A DNA stretch of 12,869 nt from Psychromonas sp. (GTDB lineage Bacteria; Pseudomonadota; Gammaproteobacteria; Enterobacterales; Psychromonadaceae): assembly GCA_023145575.1 (NCBI GenBank), contig JAGLDN010000087.1, positions 1 to 12,869 of the forward strand. Reading direction: 5' to 3'. Positions 8,265-12,869 of this stretch are shown here, piece by piece. How positions within the stretch are numbered: the first letter of the stretch is position 1; each line of letters starts with the position of its first letter. A model generated the notes under the pieces. The model saw only the letters and a program-made list of their open reading frames with translations, did no database searches and was not told the DNA's origin. The translations under genes were made by a program, and so were the position numbers.

Positions 8265-8900
8265 ATGAAAAAAGATGAATGGTACGCTCCGCTTAATAAA
8301 GAAGATATAAATTGGCTAAACGACAGCTAATCACTGCCAAAAAAGTAATAAAGATCAACACCAAAACAACTGCATTTTATCGTCGATGACTGCGTTAAAA
8401 TAAGAGCAGGTAAAAGCATGCTAGGCGTTTCAAGTCTCTTTCAACATTTAACCTCTCGATGTGTAATAGGGCAACAAATTTTAACACTTGCACGAGCAAA
8501 CGAAGCGCAATTTGTATCACTTGATAACTAAATTTTATCAGTAATTCTAAAGATCAAATGCTTGATCATAAATTCAAAGATCTACGCAGTATTGCAGCAA
8601 AGCGTTATAAATCATCTCAGGCGTAGACAAAACCAGATATGCTGATTTTGATGATCAAAAGAGCTTAGAAGTTAGCTATTGAAGCTGATTGTTTTTTAGC
8701 TGATCCTTGGTTTGGCACTAATAAAATTATCATATTGAGCTAATAACAATCACTTACAGCTCTTGTGAGGAAGAAAAAGAACAAAATGAAATACAGTTTA
8801 CAAACGATGGCATTACGTACTTATTCAATTTTCAATCGTTATTTATGTATCAAACAAAGGCTAATTGGGATGGAGTTCAAGGCGTTAAGTGAAATGTTAT
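8265..8900 (+). pseudogene. Broken IS4-like DDE transposase
   Basis: Remains of a transposase in at least two frames. Frame A (from 8265) reads MKKDEWYAPLNKEDINW, meets stops at 8328, 8346 and 8349, then gives HFIVDDCV (8373-8396) and SSLFQHLTSRCVIGQQILTL before a stop at 8527-8529. The sense then moves to another frame from about 8555: FKDLRSIAAKRYKSS, TKPDMLILMIKRA, CFLADPWFGTNK (Asp codon at 8702), and RKKKNKMKYSL, broken by stops at 8624, 8666, 8741 and 8744. A third frame near 8831-8890 may hold LFMYQTKANWDGVQGVK. The paired Asp in IVDD and the Asp in LADPWFGT look like two of the catalytic DDE acids. Lost start, several stops and frame changes mean it is dead. The frame 8765-9004 is open but is only the decayed tail, not a gene. 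Confidence 0.75.
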
Positions 8901-9033
8901 TTTTGACGGGTAAAGTTCGAGTTAATATTTTAGAAAATATTGAAAACTCCATAATGCAGTTTTTTGAACAAACAATGCAAATGGACAGTTTCGCGCTTCG
9001 ATAAGAGGCATTACAATAACTAACATAAGAATT

Positions 9034-9047
9034 AACAGTCCATTTGC
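9034..9047. repeat. Inverted-repeat arms inside the right end of the IS
   Basis: AACAGTCCATTTGC at 9034-9047 is complementary to 8977-8990 with one mismatch (43-base loop). The overlapping ATTAACAG at 9031-9038 pairs perfectly with CTGTTAAT at 9054-9061. The two pairings use the same bases and exclude one another. They may be subterminal repeats bound by the transposase, or a leftover terminator. The function is unknown. Confidence 0.5.
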
Positions 9048-9060
9048 GTTTATCTGTTAA

Positions 9061-9085
9061 TCATTTGAACCCCGAAACATGAGTA
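9061..9085 (-). repeat. Right terminal inverted repeat of the degenerate IS
   Basis: Reads TCATTTGAACCCCGAAACAT from its inner edge and mirrors 7880-7904 with four mismatches. It marks the boundary of the element on the sucC side, about 210 bases before the sucC start. Confidence 0.75.
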
Positions 9086-9102
9086 ATGTACTTGGTATCA
9101 AT

Positions 9103-9147
9103 TTCCCTCTAGCAATATGATTAATGCAATGCATCATCTAGAGGGGA
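9103..9147 (+). terminator. Strong stem-loop, possible terminator or leader structure before sucC
   Basis: CCCTCTAG (9105-9112) pairs perfectly with CTAGAGGG (9138-9145), extended by a T-G and a T-A pair to about 10 bp. A second stem inside, ATGAT (9117-9121) with ATCAT (9133-9137), stacks on it. Only TTTT follows after one A, so it is a weaker terminator than the one after sucD. It lies just beyond the IS end and upstream of the sucC promoter, so it could stop read-through from sucB. Its 3' arm also contains the purine-rich AGAGGGG, which precedes an ATG. Confidence 0.5.
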
Positions 9148-9151
9148 TTTT

Positions 9152-9214
9152 ATGTCGATTACCGAGGTACAATTTTTCTTGCCGGGTTTTCATCTTAAAA
9201 TATTCTGTGTATAA
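9152..9214 (+). CDS. Possible 20-residue leader peptide ORF upstream of sucC
   Basis: ATG at 9152 opens a 20-codon frame, MSITEVQFFLPGFHLKIFCV, ending with TAA at 9212-9214. AGAGGGG at 9140-9146 is a plausible Shine-Dalgarno five bases before the ATG, and it lies in the 3' arm of the stem-loop at 9103-9147, so it would be masked when folded. The frame overlaps the predicted promoter of sucC and would only be transcribed by read-through from upstream. It resembles no family I know and may well be chance. Confidence 0.15.
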   Translation: MSITEVQFFLPGFHLKIFCV

Positions 9215-9215
9215 T
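9187..9215 (+). promoter_or_regulatory. Predicted sigma-70-type promoter of sucCD
   Basis: A perfect -10 box TATAAT (9210-9215) lies 17 bases downstream of TTTTCA (9187-9192), a 4-of-6 match to the -35 consensus. Transcription would begin near 9222 and leave a leader of about 75 bases. The leader carries a tandem 9-base repeat, GAAGAAAGT twice at 9230-9247. This promoter would let sucCD be transcribed despite the IS between it and sucB. Confidence 0.6.
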
Positions 9216-9296
9216 CGCTTAACTAAATCGAAGAAAGTGAAGAAAGTATTGCACAATTATTTTGTGTTTTTTTATATTAAACTATGGGAATAAATC

Positions 9297-10463
9297 ATGA
9301 ATTTGCATGAATATCAGGCAAAAAAAATGTTTCAAGAATATGGGCTTCCCATACCTCAGGGTCAGGTGTGTGATAGCGCAGAAGGTGCAGTAAATGCAGC
9401 CACATCACTCGGTGGAAATAAATGGGTTATTAAATGTCAAGTACATGCAGGTGGGCGTGGCAAAGCGGGTGGCGTTGAGCTTGTTAATACCAAGGACGGG
9501 TTACGAGACTTTGCACATAAATGGTTGGGTAAAAATTTAGTTACTTATCAAACAGATGTGCATGGTCAGATAGTCAATAAATTATTAATCGAAGCTTGTA
9601 GTGATATTGGCAATGAATTGTATTTAGGTGCGGTAATTGATCGTGCTTCACAACGTGTTACTTTTATGGCATCAACCGAAGGTGGTGTTGAAATTGAAAA
9701 AGTCGCAGAAGAAACCCCTGAATTGATTCATACAGTGATGATTGATCCACTTGTAGGTGCTCAACCTTATCAAGGGCGAGCGTTAGCATTTAAGCTTGGG
9801 CTTTCTAAACATCAAATAGGGCAGTTTACTCAGCTGTTTTTAGGCCTTGCTAAAATTTTTCAAGAAAAAGATTTATCTTTACTCGAAATTAACCCTTTAG
9901 TGGTTACTAAAACAGGCGATTTAATTTGTCTCGATGGCAAAGTCAGCATTGATTCAAATGCAATGTTTCGTCAAAAAGAATTGCATGGCATTAACGATAT
10001 ATCACAAGGTGATGAACGTGAAGTGCAGGCTGAAAAGTGGGAACTAACCTATGTTTCTTTAGATGGAAACATTGGTTGCATGGTCAATGGTGCGGGTCTT
10101 GCAATGGGCACAATGGATATTGTGCAACTTCATGGTGGCAAACCAGCGAATTTTTTAGATGTTGGCGGCAGCGCAACGAAAGAGCGAGTTATTGAAGCAT
10201 TCAAAATCATATTATCTGATACTAATGTCAAAGCTATCTTAGTCAATATTTTTGGTGGTATCGTGCGGTGTGATCTGATTGCAAATGGTATCATCGGTGC
10301 AATTAAAGAGGTCGGTGTATCAGTGCCGGTTATTGCTCGACTAGAGGGCAATAATGCGGAGCTAGCTCTTGAGATATTAGCGAAATCTGATCTTAATATT
10401 ATTGCAGCAACATCACTAGAAAATGCAGCCGATGAAGCGGTAGCTGCGGCAGGTGGAAAATAA
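9297..10463 (+). CDS. sucC: Succinyl-CoA synthetase beta subunit SucC
   Basis: Beta subunit of ADP/GDP-forming succinyl-CoA synthetase. With SucD it converts succinyl-CoA to succinate and CoA, making a nucleoside triphosphate. The ATP-grasp domain occupies about the first 240 residues: Lys46 and HAGGRGKAGGV (50-60) lie in the nucleotide-binding region, and Asn199 and Asp213 match the Mg ligands of E. coli. The C-terminal ligase domain has GNIGCMVNGAGLAMGTMD, FLDVGGSATKE and NIFGGIVRCDL. Length is 388 aa, the same as E. coli. The ATG at 9297 has only GGGAA (9286-9290) as Shine-Dalgarno, but MNLHEYQAK is the family N-terminus. It shares one base with sucD and is separated from sucB by the degenerate IS. 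Confidence 0.98.
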   Translation: MNLHEYQAKKMFQEYGLPIPQGQVCDSAEGAVNAATSLGGNKWVIKCQVHAGGRGKAGGVELVNTKDGLRDFAHKWLGKNLVTYQTDVHGQIVNKLLIEACSDIGNELYLGAVIDRASQRVTFMASTEGGVEIEKVAEETPELIHTVMIDPLVGAQPYQGRALAFKLGLSKHQIGQFTQLFLGLAKIFQEKDLSLLEINPLVVTKTGDLICLDGKVSIDSNAMFRQKELHGINDISQGDEREVQAEKWELTYVSLDGNIGCMVNGAGLAMGTMDIVQLHGGKPANFLDVGGSATKERVIEAFKIILSDTNVKAILVNIFGGIVRCDLIANGIIGAIKEVGVSVPVIARLEGNNAELALEILAKSDLNIIAATSLENAADEAVAAAGGK

Positions 10464-11335
10464 TGAGCATTCTAATTAATAAAGATACAAAAGTAATTTG
10501 TCAGGGTTTTACTGGCGGTCAAGGTACTTTTCATAGTGAACAAGCCATTGAATACGGTACAAAAATGGTTGGGGGAGTGTCTCCTGGAAAAGGCGGGCAA
10601 ACACATTTAGGCTTACCTGTTTTTAATACAGTACATGAAGCAGTCGAGAAAACAGGTGCAACAACATCGGTTATTTATGTACCCGCTCCATTTTGTAAAG
10701 ATGCTATTTTAGAAGCTATTGATGCGGGTATTAAACTTATTATTACTATCACAGAAGGCATACCAACACTTGATTTAGTGTCAGTTAAATTAAAATTAGA
10801 TCAAGCGGGTGTTGTTATGATTGGGCCAAACTGTCCCGGTATTATTACATCAGAGGAATGTAAAATTGGCATTATGCCAGGACATATTCATAAAAAAGGA
10901 AAAGTAGGCATCATTTCTCGTTCAGGCACATTAACCTATGAAGCAGTAAAACAAACGACTGATGAAGGTTTTGGGCAATCAACCTGTGTTGGTATTGGTG
11001 GTGATCCCATTCCAGGTTCAAGTTTTATTGATATCCTTAAATTGTTTCAAGAAGATCCAGAAACAAAAGCAATTGTAATAATCGGTGAAATAGGTGGCAC
11101 AGCAGAAGAAGAGGCTGCTGCATTTATTAAAGAGCACGTAACAAAACCTGTTGTATCTTACATTGCGGGTGTTACCGCGCCACCTGGTAAACGTATGGGA
11201 CACGCAGGTGCCATTGTCGCAGGCGGGAAAGGTACGGCAAAAGATAAGTTTAAAGCACTTGAAGATGCGGGTGTCAAAACGACCAAATCTCTTGCAGACA
11301 TTGGTAAAACATTACGTGAAGTTACTGGCTGGTAA
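10463..11335 (+). CDS. sucD: Succinyl-CoA synthetase alpha subunit SucD
   Basis: Alpha subunit of succinyl-CoA synthetase. It binds CoA and carries the phosphohistidine intermediate. The N-terminal Rossmann-like CoA domain contains GFTGGQGTFHSEQAIEYGT and GGVSPGKGGQTHLG. GPNCPGII and SRSGTLTYEAV follow in the middle. GHAGAIVAGGKGTA carries the phosphorylated His247 (His246 in E. coli). Length is 290 aa (E. coli 289). The start ATG at 10463 overlaps the sucC stop in TAATG, with AGGTGG at 10451-10456 as a plausible ribosome site, so the two subunits are probably made in step. A Rho-independent terminator follows at 11370-11401. Confidence 0.98.
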   Translation: MSILINKDTKVICQGFTGGQGTFHSEQAIEYGTKMVGGVSPGKGGQTHLGLPVFNTVHEAVEKTGATTSVIYVPAPFCKDAILEAIDAGIKLIITITEGIPTLDLVSVKLKLDQAGVVMIGPNCPGIITSEECKIGIMPGHIHKKGKVGIISRSGTLTYEAVKQTTDEGFGQSTCVGIGGDPIPGSSFIDILKLFQEDPETKAIVIIGEIGGTAEEEAAAFIKEHVTKPVVSYIAGVTAPPGKRMGHAGAIVAGGKGTAKDKFKALEDAGVKTTKSLADIGKTLREVTGW

Positions 11336-11369
11336 ATGCCGCTGATTACGTTACGATTTGTATGACATC

Positions 11370-11401
11370 AAAAGCCGAAACTAAACACTTTGGCTTTTTT
11401 T
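11370..11401 (+). terminator. Rho-independent terminator after sucD
   Basis: AAAAGCCGAA (11370-11379) pairs with TTTGGCTTTT (11389-11398) to form a 10-bp stem with one G-T pair and a nine-base loop. The T-run continues to 11401 (seven T at 11395-11401). It lies 35 bases after the sucD stop and ends four bases before the pyrC stop on the other strand. The A-rich left arm gives a weaker T-tract on the - strand, so it may serve both convergent genes. Confidence 0.85.
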
Positions 11402-11405
11402 ATTT

Positions 11406-12437
11406 TTAAATTACAACTTTCCATCGGATAGTCTCGCCAGCTTTAATTGGCACGAGCCTATCATCTCCAAATTTCATGCTATGAGGCACCGTCCAACATT
11501 CTTTGTGCAATTCAATTGTATCTAAATTACGCGCTAAATTGTAAAAGTCAGGGCCATTGAAACTTGCAAAAGCCTCTAATTTATCAAGTGCATTTTGTTG
11601 GTCAAATACTTCTGCATACAACTCGATTGCGGCAAAAGCGGTATAAGATCCTGCACATCCACAGTTTGACTCTTTATTTTTACGCGTATGCGGCGCTGAA
11701 TCGGTCCCCAAAAAGAACTTGCTTGATCCACTTGTGGCTGCATTAATTAATGCTTGTTGATGGTCTTTACGTTTTAATATTGGCAAACAATAAAAGTGCG
11801 GTTTAATGCCGTTTAGTAGCATATGGTTTCGGTTAAATAATAAATGATGCGCGGTTATCGTTGCTGCAATATTATTGCCTGCTTGCTCAACAAACTCAAC
11901 AGCTTGTCGGGTTGTAATGTGTTCAAGGACTATTTTTAACTGCGGATATTGTATAACAAGTGGTTGCAATACAGTCTTTAAAAACGTCTCTTCACGGTCA
12001 AAAATATCAATATCATGATCTGTGACTTCACCATGCACCAGCAACGGCATTCCCACGTATTGCATTGCTTGTAAGGCATTAGAGATATTCATTGTAGAGG
12101 TGACTCCCGCGTTTGAATTTGTTGTTGCACCTGCGGGATATAATTTCGCAGCGTAAACGAAGCCAGAATCTTTCGCTTTTTTTATTTCATCAGCCGTCGT
12201 ATTATCCGTTAAATAAAGTGTCATTAAAGGCTGAAATTTTTTGTCAATACTTGCTTTTAAAATACGTTTTTTATAAGCGTTTGCTAATGAAGTTGTCGTA
12301 ACAGGTGGGATAATATTTGGCATGATAATAGCGCGGCGCATATATCTGCTTGTATCGCGCACTGTATCAACTAATGCTTCCCCATCGCGTAAATGCACAT
12401 GCCAATCATCTGGACGTGTCATAATTAACTTTTGCAA
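11406..12437 (-). CDS. pyrC: Dihydroorotase PyrC (E. coli type)
   Basis: Zinc enzyme of de novo pyrimidine synthesis, interconverting N-carbamoyl-aspartate and dihydroorotate in the cytoplasm. The metal ligands and bridging lysine are present: His13 and His15 in DWHVHLRDG, Lys98 (carbamylated in the family) in AAKLYPAGATTNS, His135 in VHGEVTD, His173 in LEHITT and Asp246 in GTDSAPH. All match E. coli residues with an offset of 3-4. Length is 343 aa from a TTG at 12437 (E. coli 348). An ATG at 12422 would give 338 aa (MTRPDDWHVH). Homologues usually have several residues before RPDDWH, which favours the longer form, but neither start has a clear Shine-Dalgarno. The gene is convergent to sucCD and functionally unrelated to it. 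Confidence 0.96.
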   Translation of the reverse strand: MQKLIMTRPDDWHVHLRDGEALVDTVRDTSRYMRRAIIMPNIIPPVTTTSLANAYKKRILKASIDKKFQPLMTLYLTDNTTADEIKKAKDSGFVYAAKLYPAGATTNSNAGVTSTMNISNALQAMQYVGMPLLVHGEVTDHDIDIFDREETFLKTVLQPLVIQYPQLKIVLEHITTRQAVEFVEQAGNNIAATITAHHLLFNRNHMLLNGIKPHFYCLPILKRKDHQQALINAATSGSSKFFLGTDSAPHTRKNKESNCGCAGSYTAFAAIELYAEVFDQQNALDKLEAFASFNGPDFYNLARNLDTIELHKECWTVPHSMKFGDDRLVPIKAGETIRWKVVI

Positions 12438-12560
12438 TTGTAGATTTTCACAAGAGTGAACTCCGTATTTTATATATCAATGAAACCCTTGCATCATTAA
12501 TATGAGTGAATGTACCCATGTAACGTAAAACTGAAACATTAGGCACGAATTAGATGATCA

Positions 12561-12580
12561 TAATATGTCGCAACATATTA
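12561..12580. repeat. Perfect 8-bp inverted repeat with CGCA loop
   Basis: TAATATGT (12561-12568) is the exact complement of ACATATTA (12573-12580), around a four-base loop. It lies about 125-145 bases upstream of the pyrC start. The symmetry would suit a dimeric regulator, but no protein is identified. Confidence 0.6.
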
Positions 12581-12586
12581 ACTATC

Positions 12587-12612
12587 ATCGATTAGCTAGG
12601 CTAATGATTTTT
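12587..12612 (+). terminator. Weak hairpin followed by five T
   Basis: ATTAGC (12591-12596) pairs with GCTAAT (12600-12605), extended past one unpaired G by ATC (12587-12589) with GAT (12606-12608). TTTTT runs from 12608 to 12612. It has the form of a small + strand terminator, yet no + strand gene lies between pyrC and here, so its role is unclear. Confidence 0.3.
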
Positions 12613-12616
12613 CGGT

Positions 12617-12642
12617 AGAATTAACAGTAAGATGTTAATTCT
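12617..12642. repeat. Perfect 10-bp inverted repeat
   Basis: AGAATTAACA (12617-12626) is the exact complement of TGTTAATTCT (12633-12642), around the six-base loop GTAAGA. It is AT-rich, without a following T-tract. It could be an operator or a hairpin in an untranslated RNA. Confidence 0.6.
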
Positions 12643-12781
12643 TTCATGGTTATTTCTCTTCGATTGTTGCAACGCAAGGCGGCTTTAGATGTCAACAAAG
12701 CGAGTTAGCGCGCCAACGGGACTGGCTACTTGTGCCAATCAACAAAGTGATAAAATTTCAACTTAAAACGACTCGTTAGGC

Positions 12782-12863
12782 ATTAAAGTCTTTATATTCA
12801 TTCAACCATTGTAGATCAACCTAGTTAATCATCAAAGGTCGAATTAAAAATAAAGACTTTAAT
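12782..12863. repeat. Perfect 14-bp inverted repeat at the window edge
   Basis: ATTAAAGTCTTTAT (12782-12795) is the exact complement of 12850-12863, with 54 bases between. Each arm is itself nearly palindromic (AAAGTCTTT). The layout could be a very small miniature transposable element, a pair of operator sites, or a terminator for a gene beyond the window. Confidence 0.6.
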
Positions 12864-12869
12864 TCCTAA

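Larger units (their letters stand above)
7880..9085 (+). mobile_element. Degenerate IS4-like insertion sequence between sucB and sucC
   Basis: About 1.2 kb with no intact gene, bounded by imperfect terminal inverted repeats. The left end at 7880-7904 matches the reverse complement of 9061-9085 at 21 of 25 positions, with the inner core GTTCAAATGA identical in both. Between them lies a broken DDE transposase read on the + strand (separate entry). Outside the ends, TGTACT occurs at 7870-7875 and again at 9087-9092, with further partial matches, consistent with a worn target duplication of about 10-11 bases. It inserted after sucB without damaging either neighbour. The assignment to the IS4-like group rests on remembered transposase motifs. 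The exact family is uncertain. Confidence 0.75.
12438..12869. other. Non-coding region upstream of pyrC, rich in inverted repeats
   Basis: I see no gene in this 432-base stretch on either strand. The part next to pyrC should hold its promoter: TATATAAAAT on the - strand around 12467-12476 could be a -10 element, without a convincing -35 box. The rest holds four perfect or near-perfect inverted repeats, listed separately, and a locally G+C-rich patch at about 12661-12740. Confidence 0.6.

Noticed and set aside
8765..9004. 79-codon open frame on the + strand that could be called a gene
   Set aside because: Its first residues (KKKNKMKYSL) continue the transposase frame that is broken by stops just upstream. 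It is a fragment of the dead transposase, not an independent gene.
9028..12628. Shared 12-mer AGAATTAACAGT at 9028-9039 and 12617-12628
   Set aside because: A few 12-base matches are expected by chance in 13 kb of AT-rich DNA, and the flanking bases differ.
1..12869. CRISPR array, tRNA or rRNA genes, or a defence or secretion system
   Set aside because: I looked for regularly spaced repeats, cloverleaf-like segments and accessory gene families on both strands and saw none. All intact genes are core metabolism.

Overview
This is an AT-rich window (G+C below half by eye, not counted) from a gammaproteobacterium. The core is a TCA-cycle block, all on the + strand: sdhC-sdhD-sdhA-sdhB (succinate dehydrogenase) and sucA-sucB (E1 and E2 of 2-oxoglutarate dehydrogenase), then, after a 1.5 kb interruption, sucC-sucD (succinyl-CoA synthetase). 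Convergent to sucD, on the - strand, is pyrC (dihydroorotase of pyrimidine synthesis). Protein lengths and catalytic residue numbers match the E. coli proteins almost position for position (SdhA 588 aa with the FAD-linking His at 45; SucC 388 aa), which supports Gammaproteobacteria. The genus cannot be fixed from the sequence alone. A decaying insertion sequence and loosely packed spacers hint at a lineage undergoing genome erosion; that is inference.

Layout. 1-516: no convincing gene; holds the AT-rich leader of sdhC, with a pentanucleotide tandem repeat. 517-3725: sdhCDAB, tightly packed, with sdhC/sdhD overlapping and GTG starts for sdhC and sdhA. 3775-7823: sucA and sucB, with short spacers and no terminator, so probably one transcript with sdh. 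7824-9296: no intact gene. I interpret 7880-9085 as a degenerate IS4-like insertion sequence: imperfect terminal inverted repeats of about 25 bp surround a transposase broken by stops and frame changes, and a worn target duplication may flank it. Just downstream are a strong stem-loop (9103-9147), a possible 20-codon ORF and a good sigma-70-type promoter (9187-9215). 9297-11335: sucC and sucD, overlapping by one base and closed by a Rho-independent terminator. 11406-12437: pyrC on the - strand, with an uncertain start codon. 12438-12869: no gene, but several perfect inverted repeats and one locally G+C-rich patch.

Function. SucAB (with an E3 subunit encoded elsewhere) converts 2-oxoglutarate to succinyl-CoA, SucCD converts that to succinate with substrate-level phosphorylation, and SdhABCD oxidises succinate to fumarate while reducing quinone. 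The genes therefore cover three consecutive steps. The IS insertion splits sucAB from sucCD, which in many gammaproteobacteria form one run, and the promoter before sucC would let sucCD be expressed on its own. I found no new biological system; the points of interest are the IS scar, the sucC leader and the dyad-rich spacer upstream of pyrC.
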